The position numbers and the translations under genes are program-made. Shown here in pieces: positions 33,287 to 46,235 of a DNA stretch of 64,000 nucleotides (position 1 is the stretch's first letter; every line of letters starts with the position of its first letter). Under the pieces are notes generated by a model. It was not told the origin of the DNA. It saw only the letters and a program-made list of their open reading frames with translations, and searched no databases. Origin of the DNA: Exobasidium rhododendri (taxonomy: Eukaryota; Basidiomycota; Exobasidiomycetes; Exobasidiales; Exobasidiaceae); assembly GCA_026210745.1 (NCBI GenBank), contig CP110630.1, positions 4,960,001 to 5,024,000 on the forward strand, in the 5' to 3' direction.

Positions 33287-36280
33287 TCATTCGCTCACCG
33301 CGCTTGGCGTGCCCTTCTCCTTTACCTCCGTTCGTGTTTCTTCAGCCTCCTTTTCCAGCTTCTCGTTGCTAATGCCTTGAATGTAGTTCATCGCTCCTCC
33401 CCAGGCTCGCAACCCGTAGTTGGATCGCGAATCTGCCTGTCTTTCCGCTGTGCTCTGACCGCCATTGTGTGCTTTGAAGCTGGTGTGGGTCTTCCCGCGT
33501 ACTTTCGATCTATGAGAACCGAAAGTGTACTTTGCTCTTGCCTCCTTCGACTGCTTTGTCGAGTCTCGCAGTCGATCTGCACGCATGTGTAGCGATTGGT
33601 AGAGCAGTTCCAGAGCGTCATGCGTGTCTCTCCGACCAGCTATAGCGCTTGGAGGCGGTACTTCCCCTGCTAAGTCCAAAGGCCCAAATAGTCCTAGATC
33701 AGCCCACTGATCGTCTGGATGCTCTTGATTCATCTCATCGTTTCCTTCACTCTTGGCAGCCTTCATTTCTCTTTCTTGACGCGCCAGTAGCTGAGGATGG
33801 TCCAACAGGCCTTCCTTTGCAGCTTGCTCCAGCATAGCTACAGCTCTTGCTTCGTTCTTCGCCCGCTTCTTGTCCACCTTCTTGGCCGTCCTTTTGAACT
33901 TCTTGTCCCACATTTTTTGACCGGTAAGGTATCGATTCACCGGGCCGGACTTGATACGACCAATTTCAGCTGGGTCCATTTGCAGTGCTTGCAAGTGATG
34001 CTCCTCTTCGAGAGGTCGGAGCTGACCTCGAATATCCACTCTTTCGCGAATCATCTCTTGAAAGAAGGAAGGTCGACGCAGAGGCACTTGGCCGTCATAA
34101 GCATTTTCCGTTCCCAGCGTCACATCTCTGCGTTTCTTTTGTCGCAACGACTCGCCGTGGACTGGCGCATCCACCACTTCAGATGCAGAGAGAGGGGAAG
34201 TGACCAGATGGTCTCCACTGCCTTCTCCCTTTATTGGATTGGGAGAATCAGTGAGATGCTCTTTGGAGCCTTTCGCGTACGTCGTCTTGATCTGATCAAG
34301 GATAGGTCGTTCCTTCGTACTGCCCTTGGCGTTCTTGCTTGCTTTCATAGTCTCATGGACTTGGGGATTGCTGGGCGCATCGCTGTCTCGACTGCCCAGA
34401 GTGACGCCATTCTCCAGGTGAGGAAACGGGTTGATGACGTTCGTCGGTGCCCCAGTCACATGTTTGACAAAGCTAGCCACAGCCCGGTAAGCATACCTTG
34501 CCGAGGTAGTGAAGGAGAAGAGCGTCAAGACGTGCGGTTGACCGTCGTACACCTGCAGATGTACTTTCGTCGGCAGATGATTGTACATCTGCGCGTCTTG
34601 ACGACATCTCTCACTCGCCTCCAAGAGCTCCTTCTTGAGTGGATATTGCTCTGGTCGAGCTGCACGATGTGCCAAATAGATGATCTCGTCGCGGAGTACC
34701 TCTGAATTGCCCGCTAAGATGTAGAGAGGTGGTAGGCCCCCTAAGCTGCCCTGCAGGATGGGCGAACAAAGTGGGTGGTACAATTGCGCGTTGGTGGCAT
34801 ACAGTTGTATCTGTTGTCTCAACTCGATGCTGATGTCCTTTCCATTGTCGTCTTTCATCGGGATGGTGACCGGGTCCGCATATAGATGATCCAGAGGGTC
34901 GGGGATGACCTTCTTGACTTCATCCGGGCCAAGGGAAGTCGCTCCCTTGGAAGACTCTGCTGTACCATGCTCCGCTTGCGCCTTTCTCACTGACAGGTGC
35001 GTCTTGTCTTGCTCCTGCTCGAGGACCCCACCCCTCTCTCCACTAATCTCTTTGTCTACGCCGTGTTGGACGGCCATCTCTGGTTCCTTCTCTTTGTCGT
35101 GATGCAGTGCGTGTCCTCCCTTTCGACTTTTGGTATCGGGAGGGTTCGCTGCATCGTTCTTTCCCGCTTTATCTTTTGTCTCCCTTGTCCGCGAGACCTG
35201 GTTCTTGTCTTCTGGTCGTACACCTGGCACTGGCCATAGTGTGCTAGGTTTGTGAATGAAGCTGTATGGGGGTATGATGTCTGTATCTGTATTCTGTAGA
35301 ATGGAAGGAAAAGAATGTGTCATGTCGCACCAAGGACTAAGGAGCACAGCTCCGGATGGCATCGGCAGCTTCAAGTCTCGAAGTATTCCAAGTAGCGCCA
35401 GAACCAGTCCTCCTCCTGCACTGTCGCCTGCAATAACAATGTGGGAGGGATCGATTGCTGTATGTCTTGCTTCGGGTGGAGGATCAATGAGGTAGAGATA
35501 CCCAGCCAAGATGTCTTGAACGGGGCAAGGCCAAGGATATTGCGGTGACAGCCGATATGCCACTGCAAACGCTCTTCCCCCAATCTTACGAGCGAATCGC
35601 GTCACCATGAGTCGATGGGTTGAGGTGCTCCCAAAGTAGTAGCCTCCTCCATGAATGTAGTACATGACTCGTTTGAGTCGATCCAGCTCTTCAAAGCTCT
35701 CGCTGGGCTCATCTTCACCTTCGTGGACGGGTGATGACTCTTTGTCCTTCTCCGACGGCTCCTTTCTCTCGTGACGGCGATTTGGCTTGACGTTTCGAGC
35801 TTTCTCCTTTAGATCATCGTCGTTGCCATTCTTTGCCTCTGATTCTTCTACTTTGACGGCTCTCTTCCAATCTTTCTTCATGGCAATCCATTCGCCCTGA
35901 ACGCCCTTCAGACCGCGTACCTGCCACCAAAGTTTACCCCCCACCAGCTCCTTCAGATCCTTCTCTCCAAAGTATTCGATCAGCAAGGCGGCTGCTTGAT
36001 TGCAGCTTCGCATGGGTATCAGCATTCGGATACAGGTTGTGTTGACTGGAGCTGGAACTTGCGTGTTTGTAAAGTTCTGCAGCGCTTGAACAGTGTCGGT
36101 AGTTGCAATCTCTATGAATTGCTTGACAATGGCGAAAGCTTCGTGAAACATGAACTCGTCAGTCGCCTCTGTCCTACGATCTTCCTTGTCCTTCTTCATC
36201 TGCGTGATGTAATGCTGGAAGAACGTCTTGATGACAGTCGGAGTGATGGCCACGGCCACTGCCGGCAGAGTGATCGTCAT
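33287..36280 (-). CDS. Alpha/beta-hydrolase-3 family esterase/lipase-like protein
   Basis: Single-exon frame of 997 residues. An N-terminal hydrophobic stretch (about 3-20) could be a membrane anchor. The hydrolase core is of the hormone-sensitive-lipase type: oxyanion-hole HGGG at 210-213 (MYYIHGGGYYFGS), AYRLSPQYPWPCPVQD, nucleophile motif GDSAGG at 285-290 (Ser287), LLSPWCDMT, and a C-terminal catalytic-His region DGQPHVLTLF. The segment that usually supplies the catalytic acid reads ILAGNSEVLRDE, with Asn where many relatives have Asp; the acid may be a neighbouring Glu or Asp. A roughly 130-residue charged insert splits the core (after PGVRPED), and a 300-residue basic tail follows. Fungal relatives include sterol-ester or acetyl-ester hydrolases such as Say1; substrate here is unknown. 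It is head-to-head with RPL11. Confidence 0.8.
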   Translation of the reverse strand: MTITLPAVAVAITPTVIKTFFQHYITQMKKDKEDRRTEATDEFMFHEAFAIVKQFIEIATTDTVQALQNFTNTQVPAPVNTTCIRMLIPMRSCNQAAALLIEYFGEKDLKELVGGKLWWQVRGLKGVQGEWIAMKKDWKRAVKVEESEAKNGNDDDLKEKARNVKPNRRHERKEPSEKDKESSPVHEGEDEPSESFEELDRLKRVMYYIHGGGYYFGSTSTHRLMVTRFARKIGGRAFAVAYRLSPQYPWPCPVQDILAGYLYLIDPPPEARHTAIDPSHIVIAGDSAGGGLVLALLGILRDLKLPMPSGAVLLSPWCDMTHSFPSILQNTDTDIIPPYSFIHKPSTLWPVPGVRPEDKNQVSRTRETKDKAGKNDAANPPDTKSRKGGHALHHDKEKEPEMAVQHGVDKEISGERGGVLEQEQDKTHLSVRKAQAEHGTAESSKGATSLGPDEVKKVIPDPLDHLYADPVTIPMKDDNGKDISIELRQQIQLYATNAQLYHPLCSPILQGSLGGLPPLYILAGNSEVLRDEIIYLAHRAARPEQYPLKKELLEASERCRQDAQMYNHLPTKVHLQVYDGQPHVLTLFSFTTSARYAYRAVASFVKHVTGAPTNVINPFPHLENGVTLGSRDSDAPSNPQVHETMKASKNAKGSTKERPILDQIKTTYAKGSKEHLTDSPNPIKGEGSGDHLVTSPLSASEVVDAPVHGESLRQKKRRDVTLGTENAYDGQVPLRRPSFFQEMIRERVDIRGQLRPLEEEHHLQALQMDPAEIGRIKSGPVNRYLTGQKMWDKKFKRTAKKVDKKRAKNEARAVAMLEQAAKEGLLDHPQLLARQEREMKAAKSEGNDEMNQEHPDDQWADLGLFGPLDLAGEVPPPSAIAGRRDTHDALELLYQSLHMRADRLRDSTKQSKEARAKYTFGSHRSKVRGKTHTSFKAHNGGQSTAERQADSRSNYGLRAWGGAMNYIQGISNEKLEKEAEETRTEVKEKGTPSAVSE

Positions 36281-36800
36281 GCTTTGGGTGTACGCTCCTC
36301 CGTATGACAGAGACTAGGGAGGGGTGGTGGTGTGTGGATGTGAGGAAAAGGGGGGAGGAGGGTAGTGTAGGCCAACGTAGCGACAAGGATTCACAATTTC
36401 CTACTGCTAAACGCCGCTCTGTTTTTTAGAAGTGGAGAAGGGGTAGGGGAGCTCTGGCCCGCCTCATTCATTCTCCACGATTTCACTACACTAGCTCCAT
36501 TTGCTCAACTTCCCATCTGAAAAGAGGAGCTCGAGCAGGCACAGAGGAAATTGAACTCGACCGGAGATTCGAAGGAGGTAAAAAAGCTAGCAGATAGTTA
36601 GATATACTTGAGCACGGGTCATCCTACTCCGCCGATGATTCTACATGACTCCGCCACATGGCCAAAAGGTAGGCCACATGGCGGTGCTCTCCTACACGCG
36701 TTTGGACTTTCTCGCCCATTGTGACCGCAGCGGCGACAAACAGATTTAGGCGTACAAGCTTCTAATCCTTCTACACCACACCCTATCATTAGCACCAAAG
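36281..36800. promoter_or_regulatory. Divergent promoter hydrolase / RPL11
   Basis: 520 bp. It contains an imperfect 13-bp inverted repeat (36651-36663 and 36672-36684) and ACGCGT (36696-36701) about 100 bp before the RPL11 start. This is the only head-to-head region in the window in which I find no CACGTG. Confidence 0.45.
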
Positions 36801-37798
36801 ATGGCGGAGTCAGGCAAGGCAATGTGAGTCGTTCGATGCGCAGGATAGCCAGAGTGTAGCTTGCATATGTGCTGACGATCCCATTCATTCTTTAGCAACC
36901 CTATGAAGGTTAGTCTATTCTCTGGTGGGATGGTATGGGATCGGGGGGGGGGGGAGGATGCCAGCTCCTTGGAATAAGAGGCGGTAGTGCCGGGAAGGAG
37001 GTTTGCCTCACGATGATTCATGCATCTATTCTACCTGGAGAGACGAGGTGGGGACGGGGGAAGAGCGTAGAGAATATAGAGATCTAGCTTCTCGGCGTCG
37101 AAGGACGGAAGTCCTTGTTGAAGGAAGAGGCTAGGTGATGTTGCACGTACACTTTGCGAATCGACCGACTGACGAAATTTCCCCCCCCCTTCGGCCTCTT
37201 TACTGCTTTTTGCAGGAGCTCAAGGTCGACAAGCTCGTCATCAACATTTCCGTTGGAGAGTCTGGTGACAGATTGACCCGAGCAACTAAGGTATTGGAAC
37301 AGTTGACTGGTCAATCACCTGTCACCACCAAGGCTCGTTACAGTGAGTATCCAGGCTCAAAGAGCTAAAATTTCCGGTGTCCCACGACTTTCTGACGATC
37401 CCACTGCTCTCTCTTCGCCTCGCCTTTGTTTAGCTCTTCGTGGATTCGGTATTCGACGTAACGAAAAGATTGCGTGCCATGTCACCATCCGAGGACCCAA
37501 GGCAGAAGAGATTCTCGAGCGAGGACTCAAGGTCAAGGAGTACGAACTACGACGTGGTAACTTCTCCGACACTGGAAACTTTGGATTTGGTATCACAGAA
37601 CACATTGATTTGGGAATCAAATACGACCCAGGTGTTGGAATTTTCGGTATGGACATGGTCGCTGTCATGGCCCGACCTGGATTCCGAGTGTCGAAGCGAA
37701 AACAACAGACAAGCCGAGCTGGTGCCCCCCACCGAATCAAGAAGGAAGAGACTGCTGCTTGGTTCCGACAAAGATTCGATGGAGTTATTCTGAGATAG
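36801..37798 (+). CDS. RPL11: 60S ribosomal protein L11 (uL5)
   Basis: Large-subunit protein that contacts 5S rRNA in the central protuberance. Exons: 36801-36823 (23 nt), 36896-36908 (13 nt), 37216-37342, 37434-37798; 175 residues, normal for the family. The spliced start reads [35 protein letters not shown] and the body contains [60 protein letters not shown] and GIFGMDM, all near-invariant in eukaryotic L11. Intron 2 is 307 nt, the longest in the window, with a G12 run, a C9-10 run and a GGAA-tetraloop hairpin. Two very small leading exons are typical of fungal ribosomal-protein genes. Confidence 0.95.
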
Positions 37799-38564
37799 GC
37801 GCATCTTCCTCTGTAATTCACACCTTTGTCCCACCCACTCTTTTCTGTCTAGACTTTTCTCGATAGGCAATGTATCTTTGTTTTCAAGCCGAGCTATATT
37901 ATTGGGCTTACATTCGATACAAGGGTAGGCCGGTCATCGGTGGGCACAGATCAGACCTAAAGACAGCAACCTGTGAGCTTTATGGACATCCGTGACCTCA
38001 ACCAGAGCAATTGCCAGGGCCGATCGTTGTCTCCTACGCATACTATTATGATCTGACTACTCAAACTAGAAAGCTCAAGGACTTTTTCCCTTGTTACGAG
38101 ACTACAGTAGCAAGTCGTGCGCATGGCTTTTGAACTATTTGTAGAGTAATGCCGAACTCTTCTTTTGTATTGCTTCAGCCCGTTCGCATATCCCCTTTAC
38201 TAATATGACGCGCGCTGACTTTGCTAATCGCTCTCCCTCCTTTGTTATATCTGTTTCGTGAAAATTTTCCCCTTCCAATGAGCGCAGTCGTGGGGCGGAT
38301 AGTGAGTGAATTAGATTATTTCCAACGAGAGAAAAATTTTTAGGCTGCGTCAAAAATCCTCGACAGCGTCTAAATATTTGAAATGGCCATCGAACTAGTT
38401 TCTAGTCGGGCTCGCCTTTACTCTTTCTCTTCTCCTTCACCTTCCCTCCTTCCCACCCGACCTTACATACATAGAGAAGGCCTTTTTCTTTTTAGCCTGA
38501 CGATCACGACATACACGTAGATCGACAACAGAACAGAGAAAACCAAGAATATCAAACCCTGATT
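37799..38564. other. Intergenic region RPL11 to DED1
   Basis: Holds the RPL11 3' end and the DED1 promoter. A pyrimidine-rich tract (about 38416-38460) precedes the DED1 start by roughly 100 bp, as is common for highly expressed fungal genes. No coding frame seen. Confidence 0.5.
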
Positions 38565-40822
<2,258 letters not shown>

Positions 40823-41598
40823 GCGACTACTCTGATCTTACCTGCCACGTCTCCTTCCGTTTCCGTCTTTTCCGCCTTTTTCTTTCTCTCCAACGACTTT
40901 CGCTCTCTCGACTTCACACCTACTCTTCTCCCATCTCCGCAATGACAGAATCGCCCTGATCCATTTTCACTCTCAACCACCTCGACTGCCCGCTTCGAAT
41001 GTCCCATCATCTGACGCACTTGACACGTCTCTGTCGTCTCTGTCGATCTCCACAAAGTAATGCGCATTACCAGCCCCCGAAAACTTCAACAACACCCCAC
41101 ACCCAGTAGCTATCAGCTCTACGACGATGGACCATCACAACCTACTCCCTTTTCTTTACACAAACAATTTTTCCATTACCCAAAAAAGTAAATCACTAGC
41201 AAAGCTTACACCCATATACGCCCTTCAAAATACCAATGGAAAAATACAAACTTTCTCAAAAGAAGGGGGACAACTCCATGTTCCTTCCGTTCAACTCGCA
41301 CAGCACGACAACTACATCCACTTCTTTCCCTTTCTCTTTTGACAAGCAGAAGAGTTTACTTTCCCGATTAGACAATGCATAGAAGCGCCTTCGAGCCAGC
41401 AATCAAACATCATCCTCTTTGTTGCGACAATTGATTCACAACTCTCTGTAACACTACAATAGATGACGTACCTCACCAAATCATTGGAGGGGCCTGGCTT
41501 TTCCTTTGCCCGCTTTCACATACAAAGACAAACACACATTGTCTCGTGTCCTCTCTCTTCCTTCCTACCGATCTTGTACATAGCTTCCCCTTCAACGA
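40823..41598. other. Convergent 3' intergenic region, DED1 / POLD3
   Basis: 776 bp between two stop codons. It is pyrimidine-rich on the + strand. No recognised gene or repeat; presumably two 3' UTRs. Confidence 0.5.
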
Positions 41599-43323
41599 TC
41601 ATTTTGTCTTGTCCTTTGATCCTTTGCTGAAGAACGAAGAAAGCTTCCTCTGCCCTGCAACGCCTGCTCCGGCACCGCTGGCCGTCTTCTTGTTGCTCGG
41701 CGCGTTGTTGCCATTTGTCTGTCCGCCGCTGTTCGTTCTCGCCATGCTCTGACTCTCCTTTTTCGGCGGCTGCGCAGAGATCTTTGGAGCTGGCAACGGT
41801 GCATCACTCTCCTCGGAGCTATAAGACTCGTACTCCTCTACGTCGATCGTCTTTCGATAGCCTCTCTCGTCCTTGGTGGTCTTCTTCTTGAACACTTTAC
41901 GCTGCTTCCTAACTCTTTCTTTCTTCTTCGGTCCTGCCTCTGCCTCCCTCTCTTGCTCAGCGTCGTCTCCATCATGATGCGTCTGCACATTCGGCGTGTC
42001 CGCCGTGCCCCTCATCATATTCGTGGAAGCACTTGTGCTAATCTTTATGTCTGGTGGGTCTGCATCTCCCGGCTCGTCCATCATGTCCATCAGTTCTTGC
42101 TTCCTCTTTCTCTTCTTCTCCTCTTCCGCTGAGATCTTTCCTCCCGCATCTGCTCGCTTCCTGCTTGCACTTTGCGTCTCGTCCGCATAGCCAATCGGGC
42201 CAGTATCCTCCTCTTCTTCTTCTTCTTCATCATCACCCTCTTTCTCTCTGTTGTTCACTGTGGAAGCTTCCTTGTCCTCTTCTTCATCTTCCGAATCTAC
42301 CAATTTACGCTTAGCCTTTGACTTGGTTTTTGACTCCATCTTCGGCTCTAGCTTCGCTTTTAGCTTATCAGCACTCTTGGCTGTTCCTGATCCATTCTCA
42401 GCAACCTTGGTGGCCCCCTTCTTCTCCTCAATCGTTGTCTTGACTTGCTGTTCCCTCTTGACGACTGTTTCTACTTTACCGCTGCTTATTTTAGAAGGAC
42501 CAGCCTTCTGCTCGACGAGGGTAGGCTGGATAGCGAGAGAGACCTTCCATTAGCGATGTGTACCGCTTCAACTCCCACACATAATCAGCCCTCCGTTCTT
42601 ACCTTGCCGGCATCTTTCACGAGCTCTGCTGCTTGAACGGTGCCTAGTTGCACGCCTCTCTCACTACCCTCCCAGATATCGACATACTCCTTCTTAGAAT
42701 GAAGCTCATGCTGTATCGTAGTAAGCTGCGAGGCGGCGGCCACCTTGTGTGCTTCCGTACACTTCACAGGCAAGCTAGGACTGAAGGAGTATATTTGCCT
42801 TACGTTTATCCTGTCGAATAAGGATTCGGTTTCTGTGGAGGACGGCAGGAGCAAGAACTTATATTAGTACTTGAGGCGTAGTATTCCCGATCAGTATTTG
42901 GGCACTCACCCTTCACTTTTTCTTGCGACACTAGCAGCAAGCTCTCTCTCGCCAGAGGGAGGTTAGTTTCCCCTTCGTCGACCTGCATGGAATCAGATGA
43001 AGCTTGCGATGCAGAGACTGCTTCCATGTCAGCCTTCAGGACTCCTTTGAGAATCCACATGGTCAATGGAGCAGCTTTTTCTTCCCTGGCACTGGTTTCT
43101 TCAAAGAAGCGACTCATGTTTCTTTAGAGGTGAAGAGTGCTCGGTCATTCATCATTCTTACTTCTACTTCACAATGTTCGGACCCCCTCTCTACTTACTG
43201 GTGAGCAACGCTGATGTGTATCTTTAGTAGAATCGATAGTAATCTTGGTGTGATAGGTTTGCCATCTTGAAGCACCCATTGTTCAAGAAAGCTCACGGCA
43301 TCTTTGTCTCCTTTGGAAGGCAT
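41599..43323 (-). CDS. DNA polymerase delta subunit 3 (POLD3/Cdc27/Pol32-like)
   Basis: Accessory subunit of the replicative DNA polymerase delta that tethers it to PCNA. Exons: 43323-43199, 43121-42910, 42832-42603, 42525-41599; three introns of exactly 77 nt; 497 residues. The N-terminal part is the Cdc27-type domain: FLEQWVLQDGKPITPRLLSILLKIHISVAHQNMSRFFEE, TMWILKGVL and SLFDRINVRQIYSFSP. A long Lys/Glu-rich disordered region follows, then the PIP box QRKLSSFF (Gln481, Leu484, Phe487, Phe488) sixteen residues before the end, where Pol32 proteins carry theirs. Intron 2 was placed by its TACTAAT branch motif (42869-42863), a pyrimidine tract and a CAG acceptor; this alone keeps frame into the next exon. 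Poly-Glu near 42210-42230 is encoded by a GAA/GAG-type repeat. Confidence 0.85.
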
Positions 43324-43796
43324 ATCGAACACCACCGAGGAAAGACTAGAGACTCTTGACCGTCGTGATGTCGAGCGAAGAGGCCTTTTTTTGTGCAGTG
43401 TCCGTAGGAAGTATAGAATTCACTGACAATAATTTCCCCCGCGTCGCGAGCCTAACAAGATGGGGACTCATTTGACACTTTGCAGGACGCGTGTGTGTCT
43501 AGTCTGAACGACATTTTGTCTACACTCGACACAAGTTAGAGAAAATATTAGCATGATTCCCCTCGAGGCGAGAGAGATCATGATCATCTTGTGTAATGCA
43601 GAATGGAGTCATGACAAAGAATCGATCAATTCGGAGAAGAGGAGTTAGACAGACGCTTACAGGCTTGATCATTGTCATCACGTGGCGAGCGCCTGGCTTT
43701 GTTGAGGAAAGAGGCTGTGGCGTTAAAGTCGCGGGCGCTTTCTTCTAGTGCTCCTTCCTACCTTTAAATTTAAAGCTTTGACTACCGCGATACGAC
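43324..43796. promoter_or_regulatory. Divergent promoter POLD3 / DBP5 with MCB, E-box and palindrome
   Basis: 473 bp. ACGCGT at 43487-43492 lies 164 bp upstream of the POLD3 start, where G1/S control would be expected. CACGTG at 43679-43684 lies 113-118 bp upstream of the DBP5 start. CTTTAAATTTAAAG, a perfect 14-bp palindrome, is at 43762-43775. The stretch near 43438-43450 is CG-rich. Confidence 0.5.
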
Positions 43797-45666
43797 ATGG
43801 CTTCCGAGAAGACACAAGCGAGCTTCGATGCTGTCACTAGTAAGCTAAGCAATTTGACCGCAAAAGACGACGCAGAACCGACAAAAGCAGACGATGTCAC
43901 CAAAGAGGCTGGAACAGCAAAGCCAGAGGAGGATAAGGCAGCAAAGCCAGCAGAAAAGGACGAGGAGCCAGGTAGGTAAAGTGCAGGCGGCTACGGGGCA
44001 AGTAGCCCTACCTTCCCATGGACTCGGAGCGAAGAGATTGATGTAGCTTCTATCAATCTCCAATAGAGTCTGACCTGCGAGAGTCAAGCTACGATGTGAC
44101 TGTCACTCTCGCTGATCAACAGGCCGATCCAAACTCGCCTCTTTTCAGCATCAAGTCGTTTGAGGATTTAGGGCTGCATGACAATCTTCTCAAAGGTATC
44201 TACGGCATGAAGTATCAGAAACCATCAAAGATCCAAGAAAGGGCTCTACCTCTGCTTTTACAGAATCCGTAAGTGCAAGGGTAGACCAGGCAAGGGGATA
44301 GTTTTGCCGTACTTATCCTCATTGTACTTCCGGTAAGCGCTCGTAATATGATTGGCCAGTCGCAGTCAGGGACCGGTAAGACTGCTGCATTCGTCTTGAC
44401 AATGCTCTCCAGAGTCGATTATGCATTGGAGAAGCCGCAAGCAATCGCATTGGCCCGTAAGTGTATTGGTCTGTCAGAGACTTTTACCTGAACATTGTTG
44501 CTGACGGAAAAAATCCCGGCAGCTTCTCGAGAATTAGCACGACAGATCATGGACGTTGTGAGGGAAATGGGTAAATTCACAAACGTGAAGGTCTGTGAAG
44601 CAATTCCCGGTGCAGTATCAAGAGGTGAAAAGGTTTCAGCTCAAGTGATTGTGGGGACGCCAGGGAAAATGTTCGATCTGATAAAGTCAAAAGCTATCGA
44701 CACCTCCAACGTGAAGGTCTTCGTTTTGGACGAAGCCGACAACATGCTTGATCAACAGAGTCTGGGTGAGCAAAGTATTCGAGTGAAGAAGTGAGTAGCA
44801 GACAACTCGTAAATTCCACATGATCTATAGCGATCACGAGATCCCCCTGCCTGTCCATCCTTACACCACCGATCTTTCCTTCCTCAACAGCACTATGCCC
44901 AAGAACTGCCAACTTGTACTCTTCTCCGCCACATTCCCCGATCATGTGCGAGAATTTGCGTCTCGACTGGCTCCCACTGCCAATGAGATTCGACTGAAAC
45001 AAGAGGAGCTCAGCGTCGATGCCATCAAACAATTCTACATGGATTGCAAGAGCGAAGAGCACAAGTATGAGGTTCTCGTGGAACTATACAACATTCTCAC
45101 CATCGGGCAAAGCATCATCTTCTGCGCAAAGAGGGAGACGGCCGATCAAATCGCGAAAAGAATGACGCTGGAAGGTCACAAGGTCGATTCACTGCATGGC
45201 AAGCTAGATGTGAAAGAGAGAGATCAGACGATCGACAATTTCCGAAATGGTAAGGCAAAGGTCCTCATATCGACAAACGTCATTGCTCGCGGGATCGACA
45301 TTTCACAAGTCACCCTCGTTATCAATTACGACATGCCAACGACACAGAATGGGGAAGCGGATGCCGAAACGTATCTGCATCGAATTGGAAGGACGGGTCG
45401 ATTTGGTCGAAAGGGTGTCTCGATAAATTTTGTGCATGATCAGCAATCGTGGACATACATGAGTCAAATAGAAAAGACGCTGCACTGCTCCATTGTACGA
45501 GTACAGACGGAAGACGGCGAGGAGATGGAGAGGACTATAAAGGACGGTGAGTCTCTCCAAGGATCGGGGCGAAAAAGGGAGTGAAGAAGGGCGCGGGGCA
45601 ATTCTGTCCTTGTATGACTGACGCTCTAAGTTTTTTTCCTCCCTTTGAATAGCAATGAAGTCGTAA
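43797..45666 (+). CDS. DBP5: ATP-dependent RNA helicase Dbp5 (DDX19 family)
   Basis: DEAD-box helicase that remodels mRNPs at the cytoplasmic face of the nuclear pore during mRNA export. Exons: 43797-43971, 44067-44268, 44338-44456, 44523-44790, 44891-45546, 45653-45666; 477 residues. N-terminus is acidic and Lys/Ala-rich. The signature [42 protein letters not shown] opens the core. Helicase motifs follow: [65 protein letters not shown] and [22 protein letters not shown] and the SIRVKN continuation are specific to Dbp5. The last exon is 14 nt and ends AMKS. The intron 2 acceptor (ttccggtaag) is weak but the phase demands it. Confidence 0.93.
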
Positions 45667-46235
45667 AGTATTTTGCGGTCTTGCGGGAGTTCTCCGCCTC
45701 CATACTCATGCTAATGTACTACTTACCCCCACCTTGATGTCACCGCCCGATATTCGAGATCTTCTCCCCGTCGACCCCTTTTCCTTCTTGCCCGAGAGGG
45801 ACTTTGTCCCTGGTTTCACGTGTTGTTGTGATGTCTCATTTGAAGGAAGGAGGCGCTACGTCGTTGAGCGCAATAGATGGAATTGACTGCATCTGGTGTC
45901 GATCTTCGAAAATTAGAATCTCAGCCGAGGGCACACACACACCTTGCCCGCCATCTCGGATTTTGACACTCCTCCCTCCTCTACCCTTCATCCTTACTGC
46001 CTCTACGACGCCTGTAGGGCGCATAGTGGCCTCACACTTTCCTTTCCCTCGATTTGGGCGTGGGTGCAAGGAGCATTGGTACTGTCGGCGCTGCCATTGC
46101 GGTCTCTCAGATCTTGAAACCCCACCCTGATGAAACATTCGACTCGAATCACCACTCGCAGTCCGCTCTTCAGGGCTTCTTAGCTTCCTTTGCTCTCAAC
46201 TTTTGCATCGCTTTTCCTTCACCATCTCCTCCGGC
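45667..46235. other. Intergenic region DBP5 to DENND6-like gene
   Basis: 569 bp with the DBP5 3' end and the promoter of the next gene on the same strand. CACGTG at 45817-45822 is about 419 bp upstream of its start. No other gene seen. Confidence 0.5.

Noticed and set aside
42775-42803. gtaagg...cctag stretch in POLD3 that looks like a 29-nt intron
   Set aside because: Far too short, and reading through it in frame gives the conserved-looking FDRINVRQIYSFSP block; removing it breaks phase.
46203-46235. In-frame extension upstream of the DENND6-like ATG
   Set aside because: The extended frame would begin with TTG; the first ATG is at 46236.
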